64,000 nucleotides of DNA from Pyrus communis. Taxonomy: Eukaryota; Streptophyta; Magnoliopsida; Rosales; Rosaceae. Location of the stretch: contig NC_084810.1 of NCBI RefSeq assembly GCF_963583255.1, positions 5,053,751 through 5,117,750 on the forward strand, in the 5' to 3' direction. The translations under genes were made by a program, and so were the position numbers. The notes below the pieces were generated by a model. That model ran no database searches, was not told where the DNA came from, and saw only the letters and a list, made by a program, of their open reading frames with translations. Shown here piece by piece: positions 9,597-19,873 of this stretch. How positions within the stretch are numbered: position 1 is the first letter of the stretch; each line of letters begins with the position of its first letter.

Positions 9597-11717
9597 TTAA
9601 GAGCAAAAGAACCACAAACTCCCCCAAAATCCAACAATGAAACCTAGGGCTACAAAAATATAAAACCAGGGAAGCTCATCACATTCAGTATCCGCATCTT
9701 GGTCGACATTATTCTTATTATCCGCATCAATGTCTTTGCACTCATTTGGAAGTGGAGCGCCACAAAGTTGAAGGTTCCCCTCAAATGCAGAAGCGTCAAA
9801 GCTCTGGAGCTGCGTGCCTGTTGGTATTTTTCCTTTCAGATTATTGTACGAGACATCAAATTCTTTCAAGAAATTAAGGCTCGTTATTGACAAGGGAAGT
9901 TCTCCGAACAAATGATTTGTGGAGAGGTTCAAAAGCTCTAAATACTTTAGTTTAGATATTTGATCTGGAATTTCGCCAGAGAAGTTGTTGCCGTTAAGAT
10001 GCAACTCACGAAGAAGCTGCAATTGGCCGATCTCAATAGGTATAACACCACCTATGTTATTGGCTGCTAGGTTTATCATTCCTTGATAAAAAGGCAATCT
10101 ACGCGGCCAAAAACTTGGATTTTCCTTTGAGCGGCCAAGGAGGGGAAGTTCAAATTCATAATTGTCTAGTCGAGATGCATTCGTCATTAACATTGGTAAT
10201 CTACAAAGTTGTTTTTGAAATTCACCTGAAATCTGATTGTGTGACAAATCCACAACAAAGAGTTTTGGAAGAGTCCCTAACCAACTTGGAATTAACCCTG
10301 TGATTTGATTAAAAGCCAGAAACAACATGCTTAGATTCTTTAGGTTTGATAACCATCCAGGTATATGACCAGTGAGGCTACAGTTAGCCAAACTCAACAT
10401 ACGAAGATTCTGGAATCCGTGAAAATCAACCATGTCATCATCAGTTGGCATTGCCTCAGAGTCAAACGAACTGGTAAGAAGGAGTACATGAAGACTTTTG
10501 CAACGAATTAATATCTTCATTGCCCCTGTGACATTGGTCAATCGTAGATAAGCAAGCGAGAGGAAGGACAAAGATTTCAATGAAAGAATCTCAGGTTGTA
10601 TTTGTCCTTCTAGATAAGGATTATTACTCAAACGAATTACTTTTAGGGACCTGCATGAGTAAAGGTTCATTAGCAAACTACCAGTGAAGTTATTCCTAAT
10701 TAGGTCAAGTTTACTAAGGTGCCTGAGTTTGGAGAAATTAGGCGTGGTGAGGTCCCCATCCAAGTAGTTAAATCCCAAATGTATATCTACGAGCTTTGTG
10801 CAATTCATCAAAGATTGAGGCAAATTACCTTCTAAACTGTTGAAATCAAGAGCCATGTATTTCAACTTGGAGAGCTTCCCAAAATTGAGAGGGATTGTAC
10901 CACTCAAATAATTAAAGTAAAGGTCAAGGATTGTGAGGTGGGTGAGGTTGGCAATTCTTGCACTAATGGCTCCATTTAGTGAATTGAGAGGTAATGCAAG
11001 TTCCTCAAGTTTGGTAGCGTTGTAGATATCTTCTGGAAGTGATCCTGACAAATTATTGTGCCCAGCACGAAGAATTTGCAGTTTGGAACACCCCCCGAGC
11101 CCACCAGAAATGTTTCCACTAAATTCATTGGAGGAAAAATCCAATACTCTTATGGAAGAAGAGGATCGGAGATAAATAGATGAAGGGATGTATCCAGAAA
11201 ATGTGTTGTTGCTGACATTGAAACTAGTCAAATTCCAAGCTTGTTGGAAGAATGAAGTTGAAATTGCACCATGGAAGTGATTGCTTGACAAATCTATTGT
11301 CTGGATATTTTTGGGTGGTAAAGAAAACGGCATCTCTCCAGAAAGAAGGTTATAGCTCAAATCAAGGATCTCGAGGTGATTCAAGGACAAGAAGAATTTA
11401 GTTTCAAGTGCACCATAAAGTGAATTGTGGGAAAGATTCAAGTGGGTGAGATGTGTGAGATTTGATAGTGATGAAACATACATACCTCCTTTGAGCCCAT
11501 TGGAGGGTAAAAGCAAATGGGTTACCCGACCATCCTGATTACAAGTGATGCCTTTCCAATGGCAACAATCAATAGAACTACTCCAATTTACGAGAGGGGA
11601 AGATAGGGTAAGGGCAAAGGCCATGAGGGAGGTGCATTCAGTTTGGTTGCTTGCATGAATATTTGTTGTAGATATAATAAAAGAGAATAAGAAGACGAGG
11701 AGGAAGCCATGAACCAT
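9597..11717 (-). CDS. LRR receptor-like protein (RLP), PSY1R/PSKR-related ectodomain, frameshifted tail
   Basis: A 706-residue, intronless, membrane-anchored LRR protein without a kinase. Residues 1-23 are a signal peptide. An LRRNT_2 cap with DCCHWKGITC (about 50-60) is followed by about 20 plant-type LxxLxLxxNxxxGxIP repeats to about residue 620, interrupted near 530-560 by an island-like segment. Next come the LCGAPLPNEC cap, an acidic juxtamembrane stretch (about 655-680) and a membrane helix with GFIVGFWG. The layout fits the RLPs related to PSY1R/PSKR peptide receptors, which act at the plasma membrane, usually with a partner kinase; the ligand is unknown. A five-C run at 9621-9625, against four C in the 63-kb paralogue, shifts the frame just after the helix and replaces the basic cytoplasmic tail with SLWFFCS. 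Confidence 0.85.
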   Translation of the reverse strand: MVHGFLLVFLFSFIISTTNIHASNQTECTSLMAFALTLSSPLVNWSSSIDCCHWKGITCNQDGRVTHLLLPSNGLKGGMYVSSLSNLTHLTHLNLSHNSLYGALETKFFLSLNHLEILDLSYNLLSGEMPFSLPPKNIQTIDLSSNHFHGAISTSFFQQAWNLTSFNVSNNTFSGYIPSSIYLRSSSSIRVLDFSSNEFSGNISGGLGGCSKLQILRAGHNNLSGSLPEDIYNATKLEELALPLNSLNGAISARIANLTHLTILDLYFNYLSGTIPLNFGKLSKLKYMALDFNSLEGNLPQSLMNCTKLVDIHLGFNYLDGDLTTPNFSKLRHLSKLDLIRNNFTGSLLMNLYSCRSLKVIRLSNNPYLEGQIQPEILSLKSLSFLSLAYLRLTNVTGAMKILIRCKSLHVLLLTSSFDSEAMPTDDDMVDFHGFQNLRMLSLANCSLTGHIPGWLSNLKNLSMLFLAFNQITGLIPSWLGTLPKLFVVDLSHNQISGEFQKQLCRLPMLMTNASRLDNYEFELPLLGRSKENPSFWPRRLPFYQGMINLAANNIGGVIPIEIGQLQLLRELHLNGNNFSGEIPDQISKLKYLELLNLSTNHLFGELPLSITSLNFLKEFDVSYNNLKGKIPTGTQLQSFDASAFEGNLQLCGAPLPNECKDIDADNKNNVDQDADTECDELPWFYIFVALGFIVGFWGSLWFFCS

Positions 11718-11850
11718 TTTTATAAACTTAGATACTTCTTACAGTAGCAGGTCTGCAAATATCATATATATATATATATATATATATAGGAGCAACCATA
11801 GGTATGCAGCTTTGTATAATTTGTGTGTGTGTGTGTGTGTGAGCACAAAA
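11718..11850 (-). promoter_or_regulatory. RLP upstream region with (AT)n and (TG)n microsatellites
   Basis: An (AT)n tract at about 11763-11789 lies 45-75 bp upstream of the RLP ATG, where a TATA box would be expected, and a (TG)n tract lies at about 11820-11841. The same position in the truncated copy holds a short TATATGTATATA. Promoter function is inferred from position only. Confidence 0.5.
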
Positions 11851-11855
11851 GATAA

Positions 11856-12930
11856 TATTTCATTGCAACCAACCATGACCACACATATTAATGTACATTT
11901 TCCAAACCCTTCAATACGTCAGAGAGATTTTCCATAGTGAAAAGGACCTTGCTATTTTCAGAACAGCAACTTGTATCTTCCATTCCAAGCTACCAAAAAG
12001 CCATAGAAAACAAGCGGAGCTCCTCCCGAATCAAGGCATAAAATTCCACATAATCATATAAAAGCAATGAAGGATGGTTATTAAACAAAAAGGATATCCC
12101 ATTAGGGTTCTAACAGAGGAATGCAACAGGTAAAATAGGGAGTGTAAAAATCAATCACTCCCCAAAACGAAATGGTTATCCAACCGTCCCAAAGGATCGC
12201 AGATCACATTAAAACTCGGGATTGCTTGAAAAATAACAGAACTAGGATATTCTCTAAGATAACATCGAAGAAAATGGGGCAAAGTTGAAAAATTGAAATC
12301 ACATAAAGAAAACCAAGTATGAAGTTCTTCTTCTCCATTGAAATGGGTTAGATTGCAGTAAAAAGTTTATGAGCTGCACGCCATCCCCCTGCAGTATTCT
12401 TGAATATAAAACAAATGAATTGATGTTGTACAATATTAATAAGTAGCTGAGGGCTCGTCTTCTATCTAGGAATGAGTTAGATTGCATAAATCCACTATAT
12501 CAAGAAAAAAATGAAATTATGATAAATGTGAGGGTAAAAGATGAATTTCTTATTAAGAAAACTCATCACTTTCAATTCCCAAAATTTTGTATGACTAGAA
12601 GAGACAAGTTTCTTTTATCTTAATTAAGAAAACTCATCCCATTCTGATCCCCTAAAAATAAAAAGTCATTCGCCTCCATCTTCAATTGGGCTTGAATGTT
12701 ATCCAATCAATCTAATGAATCTTAATAACCAAACAAGCCTAAAAGGATATTATCGTACTGCAAACCGAACAAATTGGCAAAAAACTATAGCCACACATTA
12801 ATGTACATTTTCCAAACCCCGCAATGTGTCGAAGAATGATCGCGTCAAAGAGAAATTTCCACAGTTCCACTTGTGAAAGCAAATTTAAAAGGACCTTATT
12901 GTTTTTAGAGTAAAGAACATTTTGCAACCT
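11856..12930. repeat. Segmental duplication unit B (RLP upstream spacer)
   Basis: This unit aligns with unit A (about 6000-7830) through the CCATGACCRCACATTAATG, AAGCAATGAAGGATGGTTAT, GAGCTGCACGCCATC and GATGAATTTCTTATTAAG blocks. It lacks the solo LTR, the 31-bp array expansion and the RsmI pseudogene seen around unit A. No gene is seen. Confidence 0.75.
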
Positions 12931-13373
12931 TGTGTTTTATGGCTATGTACAATTTAGTCTATGTTTTAAAAAGGAATGGTTATAGGAACTACAAAAATTT
13001 CATTTTGCACTTCAACCTTTTTGTAATTTGAGAAAGAAAAATACAGTCGTAATGAGTGCAAAAGTACATCCCCGGTCGACCGGAAGAGTAAAGTTGTGTT
13101 CTTGGTCCTTTCCCCGGCCCATTTCCTTCAAATTGTTCTAAACCATTCCAAATGAAGTTTATGAGTTTTTGCGAATTTTCTTATTCCTGCTATGAAAGCC
13201 TCAAGCTTGGAGCTTGACTCTGGTACTTTCCAATTAACTTTCGTAAAATTCAGGGATTCCATTGCGTATTGTGAATACAAAAGGCAGAGGAGATTTTTGC
13301 CTCACTTACCTACAAAACAAAATAGCGAATAGGCATTGACCTAAACGTCACCTCAAGACTTGTTTAGATCCCA
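12931..13373. other. Spacer without recognised features
   Basis: I see no supported gene, RNA or repeat here. It is the flank on the 3' side of the Helitron insertion. Confidence 0.5.
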
Positions 13374-15000
13374 CTAGAAAATAAGCCCGCGCGTTTCAGC
13401 GGGAACCACTATTTCAAGCGTAACTGCATGACTAAGACACATTTAACCTGAATAAATTCAACACAATCATGAATGAACAGAGAGACATGAGTGAATGAGG
13501 TCGATAAAATAAATAGCTTGGCTTTTATATACATTCAACTGAGCTAACATGTAAAGACATTGCACAATTAGTAGGGAGAAACTGAACATTCTTGATCATA
13601 GACATGGTTGCCAAAAAAGTTGTTTCCATAAGAAATAGAAGCAACATGTAGATCACACATATTTTGCCCTTGTAGTTAAGATGGAAAAATATGTGTCCTA
13701 CAGGGTAGGCATTTATTTCAGCAGTTAATAAAAAACATAGAAAGTGTTCAGTACTTGTTCAAGTAGCTAATTTCCAAAGCACAAATGTTCAAAGCCAAAA
13801 ATATGCAGAAGCCTTGTTTCCATACGAAACAAAAGAAACAGAAGCAAGGCACCTGTTTTAGCAGTTACCAAAAAACAGAAAACGTGTTCCGTTCTTGTTC
13901 GAGCAGCTAAGTTGTCAAGTACAGATGTCCAAACCTAAAAAGGAGGTAAGAACGGAATCACACCCTCAAATGCACCAATGCAGGTAACACACTAATGCCC
14001 TTTCATACAAACTGCAGGCCAAGATGCGCAAAAAACATTTGCATATTCCTTGAAGGAAAATTTCTAAGCCTTTGTTATATTATGTATTAAGAACCAAACT
14101 GTATCCCCCAACACTAAATTTGTTGAGGTCACAATCCCCTTGCAAGGGTTGTAAAACTCAAAAGCTTATTGTCCAAAAACAAAACAATTTGTACCATTTA
14201 CATGCATGTGCAACATATGCCTTACATTGGAAAAACATCTAAAATCAAATACAAATTTGTAAATTACATACAAATTTTGTTTTACATTTTTATAATCAAG
14301 TAGCAATAGCAAGTAAAATTACAAACTTTTAGCAAACTGAGAGCAGAAATTAAGATGCAGAGATATCCTGAAACATACAACATACTGCATAGAAGCTAAC
14401 AGTAAAGGTTTGTGAAGCAAACTGCAGCATGAGCGTCCTCTTGAACAAATTGGAGGTACTTTAACCTCAGTTCCTCCTCCTCAGTCAAAACAATTACAAA
14501 AACATAGTAGCTTAACTAAAAAATGCATGATGAAATGGATAGTTTTCATGCACAGAGAGAGAGAGAGAGTACTTTAATTTTTATTTTTTTATTTTTATAA
14601 ATATGAGACAGCTATAATAATATATCTAGCATTATCTCTTAGGTACATGTATAATAATACACAATTTGATGCGTGCCCGAAGTAAATCTTTTAGGAATGT
14701 CAACTGGCTAAAACATATTGGAAAATAATCAAAATAAAGCACTTTTGGTTAGTTAACTATTATAAACAATGGAAATTAGTATGAAAGTACCAAACTAAAT
14801 CCCAATTAAGACAAAAGGCCTGCTTGACCAAGTTTAATAAACCAACATACTGAGGAGGTAATGCTAACAGGCACATAAATAGGAAGATTTGCAGCAGCCG
14901 TTCTGGAATAGCAACCGCTCGAACTACTTGAAGCGGTGCATTTAACTAATTTTACTCGGTTATGAACATATCAAAACTGCAGAGGGAAAAGACAGGGGTG

Positions 15001-15036
15001 GTGGGGGGGGGGGGGGGAGAGAGAGAGAGAGAGTTA
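15001..15036. repeat. G-run and (GA)n microsatellite
   Basis: A run of about 15 G is followed directly by (AG)n. Low-complexity sequence only. Confidence 0.95.
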
Positions 15037-15367
15037 GAGTTAGATAGAAGGGGGAATTTTTTACAGTAATTATGCTTTGCATTCTTGATTTTCTCTTGAT
15101 GACTTGCACGTTAAAAAATCAAAGGTCCAGAAAACCTTCAAAATGATAAATAAAAAAATTATGTCCACATCATATAACGTAGTAAGGAAAGAAGCAATGC
15201 AAAAGAGTCTCTAAGAACCAAGTTAGCCTCCAAAGGCACACCTCAACAGTCTCAAGAATTTTGTTTCAAGTATAGTCTATCTTTTATTTTCAAAATGAAA
15301 CATCTTCATGTACCAAGTAAATGATAACATAAAGTATCATTTTCAATCGACAGAATGTTTTAATCGA

Positions 15368-15368
<1 letters not shown>

Positions 15369-15417
<49 letters not shown>
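15369..15417. repeat. (CA)n microsatellite, about 24 units
   Basis: An uninterrupted CA tract. It gives rise to spurious Thr-His or Cys-Val reading frames on both strands. Confidence 0.98.
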
Positions 15418-15419
<2 letters not shown>

Positions 15420-15525
15420 ACGTATATGTGCACGCAGAAAAAACAACTATTTCCCTAGTACTAACAAAATTAGTAGTGTATATATATATAACTACACTTT
15501 TGGATTTGGAGGAGGAAGCAACCAT

Positions 15526-15870
15526 ACCCTGAATATATCCAAGGCTAATGAAAGACTTGACTTGTTTGACTTGTTTGTCAGTTAGTTCTTTGCTCAAATT
15601 TCTCTCATTATATGTACTTGAACCTGGACCCATGCACTTGTACTCTTTGCAGGCCACATTGCTGCAATTTCAAATTATATGATTAACTCTCAAAACTAAT
15701 TTTATGAAAATGCTTAATCATGTTTTAAATGACATAATCTGCTTACTTGTTACATCCAGGGTGGTTATCGTCGCTCCAGCCGGCAGGGCTAAACACCTTG
15801 GTCATGTTGGAGTAGGCATACACCATATGGGGTCTGCCTCTCCAAGCCCTGCCCAAATATGTGTCACTGC
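15526..15870 (-). pseudogene. Pectinesterase C-terminal exon fragment (captured)
   Basis: Two exons on the minus strand, 15870-15747 and 15661 to about 15526, have proper splice sites (GGGGGCAG/GCAG, AACAA/GTAAGC, TTGCAG/CAAT) and join in frame. The first encodes YLGRAWRGRPHMVYAY and then SPAGW; the second encodes KEYKCMGPGS and a KELTD segment. This is the 3' end of the pectin methylesterase beta-helix domain (PF01095), including the conserved YLGRAW region. The catalytic Asp and Gln motifs lie further upstream in the family and are absent here. A stranded fragment, not a working wall-modifying enzyme. Confidence 0.8.
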
Positions 15871-17153
15871 CTGCCCCCATTAATTATATGTTTCATTGTT
15901 AGTCACCAAGCATCAAAAGTTCTAAACCATGACTTGTAGACAAACAAAGAGATTAACTACACATATCTTAGTTAATCCACCCAAACTATGTTTTGAGAGG
16001 GGGAAGGAGAACAATCATGTGGAATTTACAGTTTATATGGTGAGACTTGCATAATCCACTCAATCATTGTCGTTCGTACACATTCTTCATAAATTATATG
16101 AAAATTATGGGGAAAACAAATAACATGCATACATCTATATACGTATGGCTTAACACCTGAGTGTAAATACACTAAATATTAACATTTAGAAAATGAACAA
16201 ACCTGTTCGCGAAACATAGACCAATCATCAAGCTTCCCGAAGTTTCGAGGGACACAAAGATCGTCTTCTCATCTTCCCGAAGCTTCCCGAAGTTTAGAGG
16301 GATTGAAATTTGAAAAGAAAATTTTACATCCAATCCACCCATTACAACCCCTGGCATGAAACTAAATCCCACACCTACTCAAAAGACACAAAGCAGAAAA
16401 TTACTCAATTTCAAAATCCAAATCAGAAAATAAAACCTCACCGTTTCTGTCGCTCACCTCTTCATCCCGCATATCTTCTCATATTATGATAAAAGACCTC
16501 TCTTCAAGTTTGGCCTCAGACAGTTGGTCCATCTCAGGCTAAAACTTTTCCAGACCTTAATAATCCTGCAATTCAGACCAACCCACTACAACCATAATCA
16601 GTGAACAGTTTACATTAAAACATATGAAATTACAGCCCATTTGATTGAAGATTAAGATTTCATTGTTTTAATAGAAATACAGAAAATTGAACATTTCACA
16701 ACGAAGAACTAATTTCTCATTATTTAAAAATTAGTCATCAAATTTCATAAATAAAATTAAAAATAAAAAACCCCAAAAGAATGCAAAAAATTGGAACCTT
16801 TGGGTGAGCAAGTAGAAGACGTCGCCCTCATTCCACATATTTCCACTGTGCTATAAATTCACTACTAAAGAGCAAAAAATTCAAGTTTGTTAGTCATAAT
16901 ATATCTCAAAAATTAACTCCTAAAAGTAATAAGAAAAGAAAAAGCACTAAAATTGACAGGGAAGAAAAGTTAAATTGTTTGTTAGTCATTTGAAATATCC
17001 AAGTCGCAAATTCTAATTCTCTATAACCGATCAGCCATATTGAGCTCATTTGTGCCCTCGATACAACCTATGAGCCACATTGAGCTCATTTGAAATATCC
17101 AAGTCGCAAATCCCCCCCACCCCACAGAGCCCATATATAAAGTGACAGTTTAC

Positions 17154-17461
17154 CTTCGGAGTCTCAAGAACACGGCCCTTGACCTAAGTCAAGTCCTTAT
17201 TTATAGAAATACCACATGTAGCAAGCACAGGATCATCATCATACTGGTATTTTTTCATAGCCTGCAATAGTAAATCAAATGAGCAAGAAGAATTATTGCA
17301 ACATGTGGTAAAGAAACTAAACCTTTCATGACCCGCAAACCAATATCAGTCATAGTTCTTATTCTTTCCTGAGGCTTCTGCCTTGATTTTTCAACTAAGG
17401 ATGCCCTCTGCTTTGAAGATAATGCTTTTGTATACCGTTTAAGCGAAACTAATGAACAAAG
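17154..17461 (-). pseudogene. Argonaute (AGO4/6/9 clade) PAZ-region fragment (captured)
   Basis: Minus-strand exon 17461-17323 encodes CSLVSLKRYTKALSSKQRAS then LVEKSRQKPQERIRTMTD. Exon 17261-17154 encodes KKYQYDDDPVLATCGI then a GRVLETPK segment. Acceptors (TTTTAG, TTGCAG) and donors (AAAG/GTTTAG, CCGAAG/GTAAAC) are intact. These match the end of the PAZ domain and the linker of AGO4-type Argonautes of the RNA-directed DNA methylation pathway. A TAG replaces a glutamine codon in the second exon (near 17183). The PIWI slicer domain is absent. A captured fragment, but a transcript could share sequence with the parent AGO gene. Confidence 0.8.
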
Positions 17462-17765
17462 CTAAAACACCAAGAGAAACCCCACGGGGAAGCACAAATC
17501 TAGATATCAGACAAAGGAGTTCCAAAGAGATAAGACTATCTAAGAAAGAATGATATGATAATCAAAAGACACTGGCATGCCTCCAGAGGCAGATAGTATA
17601 GTAAGGCCTTTTGGGCTTGCCATTGATCAAAACCCTAAATAATCAAACCAAATCATTGCACAGAGTTTCCAAAATATCTTTATCTTAGTGCCATAAGGAG
17701 AACCCTAAAATTATAGCTTAACTAATTGAAAGATAAGTAGAAATAAAAATACTCAATACTTGCAG

Positions 17766-18089
17766 TCACTGTTTCAACTGAATAATAGCCACGGTCCACA
17801 TAATCTCCCATAAACAAATAGTTTGTATCTGGGCACTGCAAAAAAATTGCAACAGGAAATTAATGTTATTTTTGGAAAGTGAAACATCCAACAGAACAAA
17901 CCAGAAAACTACAAAATAAGAAAGAGAAAACATCACCAATAAGTAGCAACCAATTAACAACCTTGAAGAACACATACGATAAATTAAATAGCCCAAATCA
18001 GAACAATATCTTTCCTCCAATGCGGAAAAGCTCCGCCAGATCAAGGAATTGTCCATATCACCACAGATAGTTACAGGGCTTTTTACAGG
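17766..18089 (-). pseudogene. PP2A catalytic subunit fragment (captured)
   Basis: Minus-strand exon 18089-18010 encodes PVKSPVTICGD followed, after a shift, by DLAELFRIGGK. Exon 17835 to about 17767 encodes [20 protein letters not shown]. These are the GDxHG and GDxVDRG metal-binding blocks of serine/threonine phosphatase 2A. Compared with the family, four bases are missing in the GDxHG block, which removes the metal-binding His and shifts the frame. The donor after the first exon reads AT instead of GT. The remaining NHE and C-terminal motifs are absent. Non-functional captured fragment. Confidence 0.85.
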
Positions 18090-18122
18090 CTGCAACACAT
18101 AAAACCCAAAATGGTTATTCAT

Positions 18123-18320
18123 TTACCTCATGACATGCCCAAATCTTTATAGGTCCAAAACCTGTATGAAACAATACAAAGAAAGACATGAAACAGAAAC
18201 TTGCAACTATACTAACAATTCATTTTTATAAATATTAATGTATTATCACTTGGTCTTTATGTGGAACTATAAACATAACCACTATTCTTTTAAAAAACGG
18301 TTGATGGACTTGCTTCTTTT

Positions 18321-18351
<31 letters not shown>

Positions 18352-18930
18352 GTTTACATGAGCACGAGATGTCAAATATGTCACTGTCACCGCCCATCTC
18401 TATTTTAAAAGGTAAAGGTTTTCATAAAAATAATAAATAAAAGAATGTTTCGCTAATTTTTTTTCCCCGAATTATTGTAAATGGCCAATGCCGCTACTTA
18501 CGTCATGTTTCCTACATTTTATCCAACCTTTGTAAATATATCACGTACAAAAAAAGAAAAATAACAAATACATATTTAATGATCAGAATGTGACATTTTT
18601 TTTTTTACGCAATTTACATGAAATGTGGGTAAACTATAATGAAAATTTGGTCATTCATAATAGTTCAGGGAAATAGATAAATGAAACTAGGATAAAATCC
18701 GCAAATACGGTATCGATTCAAGGGGAAAGACAGTGAAATAATTTTTTTATTTTTAAGTTTTTATTTGTTCTTCATATAGTAATTGTTAATTAACTATGAA
18801 AATTATTATTAGCATTTCAAAAAATTTAATTATGCACTCTAAAGTTCTTATATTTAAAAAGAAAAATATTCTTTTAAGGAGTGCAAATTAGATTTTTATA
18901 GTGTCAATAATAGTTATCTTAAATATTTGT
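18123..18930. other. AT-rich spacer with a T30 tract
   Basis: No gene is seen. A run of about 30 T lies at 18319-18350. The Helitron 5' terminus and the boundary with the next RLP unit must lie in this stretch, but neither could be pinned down. Confidence 0.5.
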
Positions 18931-18947
18931 CATCAATAGAACAAATT

Positions 18948-19115
18948 TTTTTTTTTGAGCCCCTTAGAGGGTAAGAGCAAATGAGTGACCCAACCCTTTT
19001 GATTACAAATGATGACGTTCCAATGACAACAATCAACATAACTACTCCATTGCACAAGAGAAGATAGAGTGAGGGGGAATGCCAGGAGAGAGGTGCGTTC
19101 TGTTTGGTTACTTAC
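18948..19115 (-). pseudogene. RLP N-terminal fragment
   Basis: On the minus strand, SNQTERTSLLAF, then WSSYVDCCHW, ICNQKGWVTHLLLPSKGLK reproduces residues about 25-75 of the cluster's RLPs (LRRNT_2 cap and first LRR). The signal peptide is replaced by unrelated sequence and homology stops after the GLK segment. This is the only coding remnant of another RLP copy. Confidence 0.8.
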
Positions 19116-19479
19116 AGCTAACAAGTCAGCACACACACGTGTGGGCGCAACCAAAGGTTTGCAGCTGATTTTATTTTATTTTTAATATTTTTTTTTTTGC
19201 TTAGAATTATCCAAACCCCCATTTACGTTTGAAGAGAATTTCATGGCATGAAAGAAACCAAAAACCGAAGACCTCTATAGGTCATGACTAAAACCACTAA
19301 ACACAGCCAGAGATTAAGAAGTTGTTTTGCCACTAGTATTATGTTCTAATGATGTTTCTTCTTATTTGTAAGTAGGACGTTTTAAGTTCAACTCGTGTAA
19401 ATTGCGAATTCACTACCAATATATTGAGTTGGTTTTCATTTTAATACTATTTAGTAACATATACGGCATGCAAGAAAAT

Positions 19480-19873
19480 AAAAGATACAATGTCTCTCAA
19501 GAATGCATGCAAATTGTAGTAACCAGTCGAAAGTGAAAATAGAAGATAAGTTTCTAATTAAGAAAAATCATCACTTTCAATTCCCAAAGAATGACAGGAG
19601 GAAAATGAGATAATTTTTTTCTCTAATCTCTTAAAATTGTTAAAATCATTCACTCTACCTTTAATTTGAGCTTGAATCTTTGTCCAATTCAATATAATCA
19701 ATATTAAGCACCAAATGAGCATAAAAAATATCTTCACATTGCAAACCGTTCAATACGTCGACAAGAGATTTCTTATTTCTTCCATTCTCAACTACCAAAC
19801 AAGGCATAAAATTCCACACAATCGTATGAAAGCAATAATGGATGGTTATTAAACAAATAAGATATAAGAGAAT
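19480..19873. repeat. Segmental duplication unit C, left part
   Basis: It aligns with units A and B through AAAATCATCACTTTCAATTC, the GCTTGAATCTT block and the ATGGATGGTTATTAAACAA block, and is cut at 19873 by the solo LTR. The unit resumes at 29154 on the far side of the endogenous virus. Confidence 0.7.

Larger units (their letters stand above)
13374..18122 (-). mobile_element. Non-autonomous Helitron carrying gene fragments (5' end not defined)
   Basis: The minus strand ends in CTAG at 13374-13377, followed by T. Nine bases before the CTAG is the hairpin CCCGCTGAAACGCGCGGG (13386-13403, stem CCCGC/GCGGG). Hairpin plus CTRR plus T is the signature of a Helitron 3' terminus. Within the next 4.7 kb, three unrelated genes (pectinesterase, AGO4-type Argonaute, PP2A catalytic subunit) are represented by exon groups that keep their introns and all lie on the Helitron's strand, as expected for Helitron capture. 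No Rep/helicase is seen. I could not fix the 5' TC end; the upper coordinate is simply the last captured exon. Confidence 0.7.

Noticed and set aside
9313..9627. 104-codon minus-strand ORF downstream of the main RLP as a separate gene
   Set aside because: It starts inside the RLP tail in a shifted frame and runs into the 3' flank. It is a by-product of the C-run shift.
15308..15657. ORFs over the (CA)n tract
   Set aside because: The Thr-His and Cys-Val stretches come from the microsatellite. Only the pectinesterase exon at its edge is supported.
16172..16372. 66-codon minus-strand ORF with an IPLNFGKL segment as an LRR gene
   Set aside because: The match to an LRR is one short segment and the rest is unrelated. 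It lies within the Helitron without splice context.
18319..18350. T30 tract as the tail of a retroposed sequence
   Set aside because: No SINE, LINE or processed gene body was found next to it and no target duplication could be identified.
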